In this document: piece by piece, positions 15,284 through 23,325 of the stretch
How the letters are laid out: every line of letters begins with the position of its first letter
Numbering within the stretch: position 1 is the stretch's first letter
Origin: Rikenellaceae bacterium
GTDB lineage: Bacteria > Bacteroidota > Bacteroidia > Bacteroidales > Rikenellaceae
Direction of reading: 5' to 3'
DNA length: 32,004 nucleotides
Assembly: GCA_020859685.1 (NCBI GenBank)
Contig: JAJBVT010000029.1
Location: forward strand, 1 to 32,004
Translations under genes and position numbers: made by a program
The notes under the pieces: generated by a model
Told to the model about the DNA's origin: nothing
Database searches by the model: none
The model's input: only the letters and a program-made list of their open reading frames with translations

Positions 15284-15304
15284 GACAAATTAAGGAAAGT
15301 TTAG

Positions 15305-15312
15305 TAACTTTG
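15305..15312 (+). promoter_or_regulatory. -7 box TAACTTTG for the GNAT-like gene
   Basis: Exact TAnnTTTG match, 53 bp before the ATG at 15366. It forms a compact divergent promoter pair with the box at 15276-15283. Confidence 0.45.
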
Positions 15313-15365
15313 GCCCCTACCCACCGGAGGGCGAGCCCTCGAACCTACAATATCCGGACCGCAAA

Positions 15366-16571
15366 ATGGCCAAATACATCCTTGAAACCGTAAGCTCCAA
15401 AAGACAGGTACGCGAATTTCTCGACCTGCCCAAACGGCTCTATGCCGGCAACCGCTACTACGTCCACCCGTGGGACAAGGATATCGAGAGCCGGTTCGAT
15501 GCGGCGCGAAACGAGCTGCTCGCCGACGGTGAAGCCGTCCGGTGGCTGCTGCGCGACGGCGAAGGCAGGGTGGCCGGAAGGATAGCGGCGTTCTACAACC
15601 GCGAGGTGGCGGCGATGAACGAGCAGCCCACCGGCGGGTGCGGCTTCTTCGAGTGCATCGACGACCAGGCCGCTGCCGATATGCTGTTTGACGCCTCGCG
15701 GGATTGGCTCGCATCGAAGGGCATGGAAGCGATGGACGGTCCTATAAATTTCGGCGAGCGCGACCAGTGGTGGGGGCTGCTTATCGAGGGCTTCGAATTT
15801 CAGCCCCTCTATGCCAACCCGTACAATTTCCACTACTACAAAAAGCTGTTCGAGAACTACGGCTTCCGGAACTACTTTTACCAGCATACATACATCAGAA
15901 ATCTCGTATCGGGCGAACTGGGCAGTGCCGTCTATGAACGCGTGAAACGCCTTCGGGAGACGCCGGGCTACCGCTTTACCCATATCGACAAAAAGAACCT
16001 CGATCAGGCGGCGGACGATTTCCGCCTTGTCTACAACAAGGCCTGGGCGCACTTCCCCGGCGTAAAGCCGATGGAGCGCGAAAAGACCCAAAAGATGCTC
16101 CGCGAAATGAGGCCCATCATGGACGAGAAACTTATCTACTTCGCCTATTTCAACGACGAGCCGATAGGTTTCTTTATTATGGTCCCCGACCTGAACCGGC
16201 TTATCGGACGCTTCCGGGGGCGGATGAACTGGTTCAACGGGCTGCGGCTTCTGTCCATGCTCAAATTTACCCGCAAGGCCGACCGCGTATTCGGCGTTAT
16301 TTTCGGTGTGGTACCCGAGTTCCACGGCAAAGGTATCGAATCGGGTATGATGTACGAGTTCGAGAAACTCATCGGCTCCGGCAACCTCAAGTACAAGACA
16401 CTCGAACTGGCATGGGTCGGCGACTTCAATCCGGTAATGATGCGTATGGTGGAGAACTACGTATGTGCGAAAAAGCATAAATTGCACGCCACCTACCGTT
16501 ACCTTTTCGACCGCGAAAAACCTTTCACGCGCTGTCCCCGCCTCGGCGGCGCACGGCGCAATACGGACTGA
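15366..16571 (+). CDS. GNAT-like acyltransferase-fold protein, conserved in Bacteroidetes
   Basis: The 401-residue soluble protein has a C-terminal half resembling the GNAT fold. FGVVPEFHGKGIESGMMYEF (about 317-336) matches the acetyl-CoA pyrophosphate-binding motif A (V-P-x-x-x-G-K-G-x-x-S), preceded by the strand PIGFFIMVPDLN. The N-terminal half (to about 180) includes FYNREVAAM, GFFECIDDQ and MDGPINFGERDQWWG, and may be a second GNAT-like unit. It is commonly annotated only as a hypothetical or GNAT protein. The substrate is unknown. It has its own promoter box and is followed by convergent recO. Confidence 0.7.
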   Translation: MAKYILETVSSKRQVREFLDLPKRLYAGNRYYVHPWDKDIESRFDAARNELLADGEAVRWLLRDGEGRVAGRIAAFYNREVAAMNEQPTGGCGFFECIDDQAAADMLFDASRDWLASKGMEAMDGPINFGERDQWWGLLIEGFEFQPLYANPYNFHYYKKLFENYGFRNYFYQHTYIRNLVSGELGSAVYERVKRLRETPGYRFTHIDKKNLDQAADDFRLVYNKAWAHFPGVKPMEREKTQKMLREMRPIMDEKLIYFAYFNDEPIGFFIMVPDLNRLIGRFRGRMNWFNGLRLLSMLKFTRKADRVFGVIFGVVPEFHGKGIESGMMYEFEKLIGSGNLKYKTLELAWVGDFNPVMMRMVENYVCAKKHKLHATYRYLFDREKPFTRCPRLGGARRNTD

Positions 16572-16601
16572 TTACCAACCTGTCTTTCTTTTACCCGCCC
16601 G

Positions 16602-16625
16602 CAGTGAGAAACCGGTTTCTTACTG
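16602..16625. repeat. Palindrome between convergent GNAT-like gene and recO
   Basis: CAGTGAGAAACC (16602-16613) abuts its inverted copy (16614-16625). There are 12 pairs including one G-T, with no loop and a perfect 14-bp core AGAAACCGGTTTCT. There is no T-run on either side, so it may be a weak terminator or a protein-binding site. Confidence 0.4.
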
Positions 16626-16664
16626 TACTGCCGTCTTGGCCGACCGGGTTGCCGCGGCCGGACT

Positions 16665-17390
16665 TCAAAAAACTTCGCGGAGGATCTGTACCGAACGGAT
16701 ATTATGGATGCCGTCCAGATGGTAGGAGAAGTATGATATCATGGCGGAGAGAAACGCCGAGCGTTTTTCGCGCGAGAGCCTGATATCCTGGAGTTGTTCC
16801 ACGCCGCACTGCATCAGCACATCGAGCAGGCGGCTATTCTCGCGGTCGAACGACATCCCGTGCGGGGGTTCGAGCGGGGCGTACAGGCCCTCCTGTATAT
16901 CGAACCGGAAACCGTCCGAGTATTCATTGCCGGGACAGAATCCGAGGTAGGGACTGAGTTTGGCCAAGAACCAGATATGGAAATTCGCCACGCCGTCGTC
17001 CATCGCGTCGAGGGCCTCGACAGCCCCGCGGACAAATCCATAGATAGGGCTTTCGGGCTCCGTTTCGCGCACCAGCCGGTAGATAACTTCGGCCATAAAG
17101 AGCGATATGGTGCTCTTGCGGATATCGAACGGAATTGTGGTGAGCGGTACGGCGGGCCGCACTTCGCGGATCCGGTGCAGTTCCATCCGGGGCGATTCCA
17201 GCCCCACGAGGTCCAGCAGGAACATGGGCTGGAACAGGGCGCCGCGGTTGCCCTTCGAACGGCCGCCTCGGGCACCCTGCACCATATAGGTTTGCCTGCC
17301 TACCGTATCGGTGAGCAGGTAGAGGATTACCGACGTCTCCCCGTATTTTACAGTGTGCAGGACTATCCCGCTGGCTTTGTAGCTTTTCAT
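16665..17390 (-). CDS. recO: DNA repair protein RecO
   Basis: RecO works with RecR (and RecF) to load RecA on gapped DNA. The 241-residue protein has the family's N-terminal OB fold: YKASGIVLHTVKYGETSVIL, then VQGARGGRSKG (about 38-48), the usual basic loop. A helical C-terminal domain contains the LSPYLGFCPGNE segment, where the family's zinc site would be. Only one cysteine is present there, so no zinc knuckle is expected, as in many Bacteroidetes. It lies 41 bp downstream of the paired membrane-protein genes on the same strand, so read-through is possible. Confidence 0.9.
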   Translation of the reverse strand: MKSYKASGIVLHTVKYGETSVILYLLTDTVGRQTYMVQGARGGRSKGNRGALFQPMFLLDLVGLESPRMELHRIREVRPAVPLTTIPFDIRKSTISLFMAEVIYRLVRETEPESPIYGFVRGAVEALDAMDDGVANFHIWFLAKLSPYLGFCPGNEYSDGFRFDIQEGLYAPLEPPHGMSFDRENSRLLDVLMQCGVEQLQDIRLSREKRSAFLSAMISYFSYHLDGIHNIRSVQILREVF

Positions 17391-17431
17391 CCGTATCGGC
17401 CCATGCGCCCGAACTGTTCCGGCGCCGGGGC

Positions 17432-18373
17432 TTATATAACATTCTGGTCGGCCGGACGGGACGGTGGAAGCGAGAACAGCGCCCGAACCTTCTCCTCTAT
17501 CATCTCCCGGTCCTTACGGGCGAACTGGCGCATCTCCACCGTTACCGGTTTACGCGATTCCCTGGTCCGGAACTCCAGTTTGAATGTATTCCTTGCTATT
17601 ACCACCTTCGCCTCGGTCACCGACCCGAAGGGCAAAGATACGACCTCTTTCCCGTTACGTACAACCGTAAAGACATTATCGCGGAAAGAAAACACGTCCC
17701 TCGGCAGGGATAATTCGATAATCATACCCACCAGCCATACCCCGAGGCATACCGAAAAAGGTATGAAGTCCCGCAGGTTAACCTGCCCGTCGGCCGAAAA
17801 TAAATCCGTAAGGATAATTATTGCGGTTATCCCTCCGAATACTGCCATAAAAGCGGTGAAGGAACCTATGTAAACCGAAAAAACCGCCGAAAACTGCGCC
17901 CGTACCGAGAACTCGTGCTCCTTATTGTCATAAGCCGCGGCTATCTTTTCGGCGGCACCGGGACGGCTGAGGTTACTGAGGAACTCCTCGGCGAAAATGC
18001 TATCGATTTTTTCCCTGTCTGCCCGCGAGTACTGGTATGTCGGAATACGGACGCGCTTGCCGTCGGAGAGAAAAAACACATACCTTTTTTTCTCCCTGTG
18101 GACGTCCACGACGTCGGGAAAATGGAACCGCTCCTTACCGGACCGAACCTCACCGTAGCGAATTATGAGCCGGTGCATCCGGAAGAAGCCCTCCTGATAG
18201 AGAACGATAAGGAGCAGAACGACCATCATCCCCCCGCCGGCCATGTAATTCTCACCGGTTCGCCCGGAGAGCCAATGGAAAAACGCAAGCAAGGCCAAGC
18301 CCGCAGGCACTACCGACAACCTTGTCAGCCACCACCGGCTTTTATCGGATGAGAATTTTGCGTATACTGCCAT
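17432..18373 (-). CDS. Four-helix membrane protein with duplicated PH-like domains (paralogue 2)
   Basis: I do not recognise a named family. The 313-residue protein has an internal duplication. A pair of membrane helices (about 18-62) is followed by a beta-rich domain with RFHFPDVVDVHREKKRYVFF. A second helix pair (about 160-215) is followed by a similar domain (FSFRDNVFTVVRNGKEVVSLP...). Such small beta domains attached to membrane hairpins resemble bacterial PH domains. It is a clear paralogue of the gene just upstream, 32 bp away: VVDVh, the segment AdrekIDsif-EEfLsnL, and the stretch AAEKIAaAyD-EFSvRA all correspond. The duplicated pair is probably one operon. Function unknown; a membrane-associated pair or heteromer is plausible. 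Confidence 0.65.
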   Translation of the reverse strand: MAVYAKFSSDKSRWWLTRLSVVPAGLALLAFFHWLSGRTGENYMAGGGMMVVLLLIVLYQEGFFRMHRLIIRYGEVRSGKERFHFPDVVDVHREKKRYVFFLSDGKRVRIPTYQYSRADREKIDSIFAEEFLSNLSRPGAAEKIAAAYDNKEHEFSVRAQFSAVFSVYIGSFTAFMAVFGGITAIIILTDLFSADGQVNLRDFIPFSVCLGVWLVGMIIELSLPRDVFSFRDNVFTVVRNGKEVVSLPFGSVTEAKVVIARNTFKLEFRTRESRKPVTVEMRQFARKDREMIEEKVRALFSLPPSRPADQNVI

Positions 18374-18405
18374 TTACCGCTGTTTTGAAATATGACAGGC
18401 AAACT

Positions 18406-19326
18406 TCAGAAGCCGAACAACTTATTCCCATGGGCCGGTTTTTCGGGAAGGAAAAAGATGCTGCGTACCGTTTGTACTATGAACTTTATCTGCTTCCTCC
18501 CGAACGGCAGGAAAGGAATTATTAATTTTTTATTTTTCCCGGCAAGGCGGAAAAACATATAATTCTTACCTCCCTGCGGGTCGAAGCCTACCCCTTCCAC
18601 CTCCGACCGGTCGAAAGATTTCAGTACCTTCCCATTCCGGGACAGCGTGAAGCGGTCGCCGCGGAATGAAAGCTCGCGGCGAGGCAGGTACCTTTCGATT
18701 AAATAGCAGACCAACCATACGGGAATCATTTTAAATAACGGATACAGCGGTGCGAACGAGCCGGTTATCCGCATCATGATAGTCACGAATGCAATTATGG
18801 CCATTATTGCGGTAATGAATACATATAAGGGATAAAACCAGGACGAATGTCTCGCACGGATGCTGAACTCAAATTTACTCACGTCGTTGGCATCGGCTAT
18901 TTTCTCTTTGGCATCCGGAGCGGCAAGGTATTTCAGGCACTCCTCGGACAGCAGCTTGTCGATGGCCTTCTTATCGGCCTCCGAGAAAGTTTCCACGCTC
19001 ACTATTATTCGCCGGCGGGAGGCCAGGAAGAACGCATACTCCTCGCCGGTGTGCTGTACGTCGACCACCTCAGCGAATGGGAACTCTACCCTTATCATTT
19101 TAAGCACCCCGTCGTCGACCGTTAGGTAGGGACGGTAAACCAGGTAAATCACCACCCTTACCACTGTACCCGCCGCACATAGGATCGAACCCAGTAGCGA
19201 ATAAAAATCATGGTATTGAGTGAAAAGCCACCAGAGGAATACGGCGAAAACCGCAAATGCGATAATAATTTTCAGGTTAAGGACCAGCCACTTGGTCCGG
19301 TCGGCATAGAAAACCTGTCGTGCCAT
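18406..19326 (-). CDS. Four-helix membrane protein with duplicated PH-like domains (paralogue 1)
   Basis: The 306-residue protein has the same layout as its downstream paralogue. The first helix pair is at about 16-65 and a soluble beta domain (VEFPFAEVVDVQHTGEEYAFF) follows at about 66-150. The second helix pair is at about 166-215, then a beta domain (LSFRGDRFTLSRNGKVLKSF) runs to the basic C-terminus. FPFAEVVDVQ and the helix SEADKKAIDKLLSEECLKYL match the equivalent parts of the neighbour. It is the first gene of the pair. No catalytic motif or cysteine pattern stands out. No close regulatory signal is visible upstream. Confidence 0.65.
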   Translation of the reverse strand: MARQVFYADRTKWLVLNLKIIIAFAVFAVFLWWLFTQYHDFYSLLGSILCAAGTVVRVVIYLVYRPYLTVDDGVLKMIRVEFPFAEVVDVQHTGEEYAFFLASRRRIIVSVETFSEADKKAIDKLLSEECLKYLAAPDAKEKIADANDVSKFEFSIRARHSSWFYPLYVFITAIMAIIAFVTIMMRITGSFAPLYPLFKMIPVWLVCYLIERYLPRRELSFRGDRFTLSRNGKVLKSFDRSEVEGVGFDPQGGKNYMFFRLAGKNKKLIIPFLPFGRKQIKFIVQTVRSIFFLPEKPAHGNKLFGF

Positions 19327-19727
19327 AAGCTATTTAAGTTTGGGCCGGACGGCTCCGGGTTAATATTATGTGTTATATAATCCGTTCAGTTCGGTATTAT
19401 GTACTACAAATTTTTCACTCTCAGGAAACCATCGACAAGAGAGACACTAATTTAAGTCGGCTTACTGAATTGAGACAATATATTATGTAATACATATCCC
19501 CTTAAACGGCTCCACGGTAAAAGCCTCCGCCGGAAGCGGTGCCCATCCGGGCCGAACCACACCTGCGGTCTCGCCATCCCGTGCGGGGATACACCGGTGG
19601 TGGTCCGCCGCTGCGCAGTCATAATGCCGGGCCGAAAGGCGGTCGATAAATAATAGCCGGACGGCGATACACCGCAACGACCGCCGCAACTTCTTCCCAT
19701 ACGGGCGCCGTCCCGGAACTGAGGGCC
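19327..19727. other. Non-coding 400-bp stretch
   Basis: This lies between the start of the paired membrane-protein genes and the end of the M49 peptidase gene (all minus strand). The first ~150 bp are AT-rich and probably carry the promoter of the membrane-protein pair. The rest is GC-rich with only short imperfect hairpins, for example ATCCC-GTGCG-GGGAT. Open frames here have biased, Arg/Gly-rich translations and I reject them as genes. Confidence 0.5.
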
Positions 19728-21767
19728 CTAATTCTTCGAAGGCAGGAACGACCAGTGTTTGGAGTATTCGAGCATCTGGTCTACATAGCTGTCCGGGTAT
19801 TCCACCTGAATATCCACGATGTTGCCGTTCTCCATCACGGGGTTGTATACTGGGTTGATAAAGCCGGAATAGGGCGCCAGGTCGAGCGCGGCATTGCGTT
19901 CGAGCACCTCGGCATGCAGCTCCGGGTCCACCTGTACGCCGTAAGTTTCGACAAGACGGCGGCCAGCCTCGAAATCGCCGGTGGACTTGATTCGCTGTAC
20001 CTCTTTCAACAGTTGCCCGAACAGGCCGCGCAGTTTCTCGAAATCGTTGACCACCACGTATGTCTTGCCGTCCACGACCACCTTCTCGATTACGTTGTCC
20101 TCTTTTCCCTTTTCGTAACACCACAGGGCTATCATCTGCCGGTCACGCATATGTGCCTGCTCGATATTTTTCCCGGGCTGCACGCGGCTGAGCTGGGTCA
20201 TCATCCCGTTCATTATGTAGCGTGAGTATTCGGCCCACGCAACGTCGGGGGAGGCGACGATGCCGAGCTCCATAAGTTTGGGGTCGGCGATATAATAGAG
20301 GGCGAACAGGTCGGCACGGGCCTCTTCGAGGGCCGAACCGTAATTCTTCAGCTCGTCGCCCTTCACTCCCGGGGCCAGTTGGCCGGAACCGTGCCCGAGG
20401 CATTCGTGCAGGTCGGTATGCAGGTTATCCGCCAGCGAACCGTATTTTACTATCCTCTCGCGGTCCTCTTCACGTAGCATGAACTCTTCGAGGAATCCGG
20501 TACCCTTGCCCGCCTCTTCGTAGGCATCGGTGATGTTCTCGATGGTTACCGACTTGGAACCGTAGTCGCGCCTTATCCAGTCGGCATTGGGCAGGTTGAC
20601 CCCGATTGGGGTGGCCGGGTAGCAGTCGCCGCCCAGCATGGCGGCCGTAATCACCTTGGCCGATACGCCTTTCACCTCACTCTTTTTAAAGCGGTCGTCG
20701 ATGGGCGAGTTATCCTCGAACCACTGGGCGTTGGCACTGATTATTTCGGTGCGGCGGGTGGCCTCTATGTTCTTGAAGTTTATCATCGCCTCCCACGAGG
20801 CTTTCAGCCCGAGCGGGTCTCCGTAGGTCTCGGTGAAACAGCAGACGAAATCGACCCTCGACAGGGTATCCTGCACCCACATGATGTTGAACTCGTCGTA
20901 TTCGCGAAGGTCGCCCGAAACGTAGAACGAGATAAGTTTCTCTATGGAGGCCTTCTGCACCGGGTTGGCGTAATCCTGCGCCTTTTCCAGCCAGTAGACT
21001 ATTTTCTCGATTGCGGGCGAGTACATACCGCCCACCTTCCAAACCCGTTCCACGAGGTTGCCGTCCTCGTCTCTGGTAAGTTTGCTGTTAAGCCCGTACG
21101 ATATGGGGGTGTCGTCGTTCGGATCGGTCATGGCATTGTAAAACCTCTCGGCCTCACGCTGGGTCACCCCTTCGTAATAATTCATGGCCGAGGCGGCCAG
21201 CATATCTATACCGGACTGCTGGTTAACCCTTACCGGTACGAAATCGGGGTCGAAAATCACCTGCCTCACTATGCCCGTCAACTCCTCGAAAGTACCGTAA
21301 TCGTCCGGGAAGCGCTCCTGCGGGGTGGACGATAGCAGGGCGTCGAAGTAGCTTTCCGAAAATTCCGGAACAAATTTATCGTTCGAGTAGTGGTGGTGCA
21401 CACCGTTGGAGAACCAGACCTTTTTGAGATACTTCTCGAACGCCTGCCAGTCGGCCGAATTACGGTCGGTGTCTCCGTATTCGTACATCGCCTCCAGAGT
21501 CCTGCGTACTGGCAGGTTATACCGGCAGTTCTGGTCGTAGAGGATATCCCTGCCGCACAGCGCCGCGCGGCTCAGGTAATAGACGAGCATCTTCTCGTCA
21601 TGGGTGAGCGAGTCGAAATCGGGTACCTCGTACCGGAGGACCTTGATATCGTCGAAACGGTCCACCGTCCAGCACCGGCCGGTCTCCACCGTTTCCGGAC
21701 CGTGTCCGCAGGAGGCTATCGTTATAAAAGTCAAAGACATAACTGTAAGTGATAAATATTTAATCAT
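19728..21767 (-). CDS. Dipeptidyl-peptidase III (M49) lipoprotein
   Basis: DPP III is a zinc exopeptidase that removes dipeptides from the N-terminus of short peptides. The family's HExxGH motif reads HECLGH (454-459), with the third zinc ligand in EEARAD (Glu482). NLHTDLHECLGHGSGQL matches the family around the site. Total length of 679 residues is standard for Bacteroidetes M49. The N-terminus (MIKYLSLTVMSLTFITIASC) is a lipoprotein signal with lipobox cysteine at residue 20, so the enzyme should be anchored in the envelope rather than cytoplasmic as in eukaryotes. It probably processes peptides in the periplasm. It is divergent from panC, with separate promoter boxes. Confidence 0.92.
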   Translation of the reverse strand: MIKYLSLTVMSLTFITIASCGHGPETVETGRCWTVDRFDDIKVLRYEVPDFDSLTHDEKMLVYYLSRAALCGRDILYDQNCRYNLPVRRTLEAMYEYGDTDRNSADWQAFEKYLKKVWFSNGVHHHYSNDKFVPEFSESYFDALLSSTPQERFPDDYGTFEELTGIVRQVIFDPDFVPVRVNQQSGIDMLAASAMNYYEGVTQREAERFYNAMTDPNDDTPISYGLNSKLTRDEDGNLVERVWKVGGMYSPAIEKIVYWLEKAQDYANPVQKASIEKLISFYVSGDLREYDEFNIMWVQDTLSRVDFVCCFTETYGDPLGLKASWEAMINFKNIEATRRTEIISANAQWFEDNSPIDDRFKKSEVKGVSAKVITAAMLGGDCYPATPIGVNLPNADWIRRDYGSKSVTIENITDAYEEAGKGTGFLEEFMLREEDRERIVKYGSLADNLHTDLHECLGHGSGQLAPGVKGDELKNYGSALEEARADLFALYYIADPKLMELGIVASPDVAWAEYSRYIMNGMMTQLSRVQPGKNIEQAHMRDRQMIALWCYEKGKEDNVIEKVVVDGKTYVVVNDFEKLRGLFGQLLKEVQRIKSTGDFEAGRRLVETYGVQVDPELHAEVLERNAALDLAPYSGFINPVYNPVMENGNIVDIQVEYPDSYVDQMLEYSKHWSFLPSKN

Positions 21768-21788
21768 GGCGCTCTTTTTTGATTCTCA

Positions 21789-21796
21789 CAAAGTTA
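21789..21796 (-). promoter_or_regulatory. -7 box TAACTTTG for the M49 peptidase gene
   Basis: Exact TAnnTTTG on the minus strand, 21 bp before the ATG at 21767. It is identical to the box on the opposite strand for panC 42 bp away, so the two genes have near-symmetric divergent promoters. Confidence 0.45.
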
Positions 21797-21837
21797 TAGA
21801 ATTTGCCCGAAATCAAGGTTATTTCTAATCTAATTTC

Positions 21838-21845
21838 TAACTTTG
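21838..21845 (+). promoter_or_regulatory. -7 box TAACTTTG for panCD
   Basis: Exact TAnnTTTG match, 79 bp before the panC ATG at 21925. A matching -33 TTTG at the usual spacing is not clear. Confidence 0.45.
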
Positions 21846-21924
21846 CAGCGCCGTTCACCGGGGTATAGGGGCAAAAAACGTGCAGTGCCGTACCAACCCG
21901 CACCCGGGAAAGCTGAGAAAAGAG

Positions 21925-22782
21925 ATGGAAATCGTAACCACACGCGCCGCATTGGCCGAGGCTCTGGCCGTAAGGAACGGACGTCCGAGGGGTTTTGTCC
22001 CCACTATGGGTGCGCTGCACGCGGGGCATATATCGCTTGTGGAGCGGGCGCGGCGGGAGAACCGGGTGGTGGTGGTAAGCGTTTTCGTAAATCCCACCCA
22101 GTTCAACGACCCGGGAGACCTCGAGCGCTATCCGCGCACCCCGCAGGAGGATATACGGCTTCTCGATAAGGCAGGGACGGATATAGTCTTTATGCCTGCG
22201 CCACAGGAGATATACCCGGAACCCGATACGCGGGTCTTCGTTCTTGCTGGTGTGAGCGAAGTTATGGAGGGGGCCACGCGTCCCGGCCATTTCAACGGCG
22301 TGGCTCAGGTGGTCAGCCGCCTTTTCGACCTCGTGCGGCCGGACAGGGCCTATTTCGGGGAGAAGGACTTCCAGCAGGTCGCCGTCATACGGGCAATGTG
22401 CAGGGAGTGCGGTTACGGTCTCGATATAGTGGCCTGCCCCACGGTGCGCGAAGACGACGGGCTGGCGATGAGTTCGCGCAACACCCTGCTCGACCCCGCC
22501 CACCGGGCCGCGGCACCGGCGATTTACCGCGCCATGGACCGCGCCGCACAAGAAGTCCGTGAAGCACTTGCGAAAGGGTCTTCCCTGTCGGTCGCCGAGG
22601 TGGAACGGAGGGTGACGGAGGAGATAAATTCGGAGCAATTGTTGGAAGTTATATATTTCAGGCTCGTGAACGCCCATACCCTCGCCCCGGCCCGTTCGTG
22701 GGACGAGGAAGGCGGGGTACAGGGCTGTGTGGCGGTACAGGCCGGTACAGTCCGGCTTATTGACAATTTACGTTTCATATAG
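21925..22782 (+). CDS. panC: Pantothenate synthetase PanC
   Basis: PanC joins pantoate and beta-alanine with ATP to make pantothenate, the coenzyme A precursor. The ATP-binding HIGH-like signature [10 protein letters not shown] lies at residues 26-35, followed by [13 protein letters not shown], the pantoate site [23 protein letters not shown], and the KMSKS-like segment MSSRN. The start at 21925 ([14 protein letters not shown], preceded by AAAAGAG) gives 285 residues, the family norm; the frame is open upstream but has no family sequence. panD follows 2 bp after the stop, so the two are cotranscribed and supply substrate to one another. panB is not in the window. Confidence 0.97.
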   Translation: MEIVTTRAALAEALAVRNGRPRGFVPTMGALHAGHISLVERARRENRVVVVSVFVNPTQFNDPGDLERYPRTPQEDIRLLDKAGTDIVFMPAPQEIYPEPDTRVFVLAGVSEVMEGATRPGHFNGVAQVVSRLFDLVRPDRAYFGEKDFQQVAVIRAMCRECGYGLDIVACPTVREDDGLAMSSRNTLLDPAHRAAAPAIYRAMDRAAQEVREALAKGSSLSVAEVERRVTEEINSEQLLEVIYFRLVNAHTLAPARSWDEEGGVQGCVAVQAGTVRLIDNLRFI

Positions 22783-22784
22783 CG

Positions 22785-23138
22785 ATGGAAATAGAAGTCC
22801 TAAAATCCAAAATACACCGGGTGACCGTCACCGAGGCCAACCTCAATTATGTGGGTAGTATCACAATAGACGAGGAGCTGCTCGATGCCGCCAATATGAT
22901 ACCCGGCGAGAAGGTGCAAATAGTGAACGCCAACAACGGCGAGAGGCTCGAAACCTATATTATAAAGGGTGAGCGCGGCAGCGGATGTGTATGCCTCAAC
23001 GGCCCTGCGGCCCGTAAGGCGGCCGTAGGCGATGTGATTATAGTAATCTCCTATGCCCGGATGAGTTTCGAAGAGGCCAAAACCTTCGAACCTTGGGTCG
23101 TGTTTCCCGATACGGCGACCAACCGGCTGGTTAAATAA
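22785..23138 (+). CDS. panD: Aspartate 1-decarboxylase PanD
   Basis: PanD makes beta-alanine from aspartate. It is made as an inactive proenzyme that cleaves itself to create a pyruvoyl group. The cleavage site Gly24-Ser25 (YVGSITID) is present, as are the residues expected in the active site at the same numbers as in E. coli: Lys9, His11, Tyr22, Arg54, Thr57 and Tyr58. The 117-residue length is slightly short but normal. It lies 2 bp after panC and is closed by a strong terminator at 23165-23215, forming a two-gene pantothenate operon. Confidence 0.97.
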   Translation: MEIEVLKSKIHRVTVTEANLNYVGSITIDEELLDAANMIPGEKVQIVNANNGERLETYIIKGERGSGCVCLNGPAARKAAVGDVIIVISYARMSFEEAKTFEPWVVFPDTATNRLVK

Positions 23139-23164
23139 TCCGTTCCGCCCGCCAACGTTCCAAC

Positions 23165-23215
23165 CGTGGGCCTGAAACAACGTGTCGATACGTTGTTTTC
23201 AGGCCCACGATTTTT
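23165..23215 (+). terminator. Intrinsic terminator of panCD
   Basis: A 19-bp stem (23165-23183 with 23190-23209, one bulged T) around a 6-nt loop is followed by ATTTTT. It starts 26 bp after the panD stop. Confidence 0.85.
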
Positions 23216-23289
23216 GTCTGCGGTCAAGGACGGGGCAAATTCGTAAAAATATTATATTCTCGGCCGGTAGGTAATGGGGTAAATTGACG

Positions 23290-23297
23290 TAAATTTG
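23290..23297 (+). promoter_or_regulatory. -7 box TAAATTTG for the M16 peptidase gene
   Basis: Exact TAnnTTTG match, 28 bp before the ATG at 23326 and after the panCD terminator, so the gene has its own promoter. Confidence 0.45.
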
Positions 23298-23325
23298 TGC
23301 CGGTAAATAATTTAATAAACCCGAT

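Noticed and set aside
12792-15284. Long plus-strand open frames antisense to the receiver/PPDK-N gene
   Set aside because: They are shadows of a gene with intact PPDK_N motifs on the minus strand.
19452-19700. 82-codon minus-strand frame downstream of the M49 gene
   Set aside because: Arg/Gly-rich translation with no domain, typical of random GC-rich sequence.
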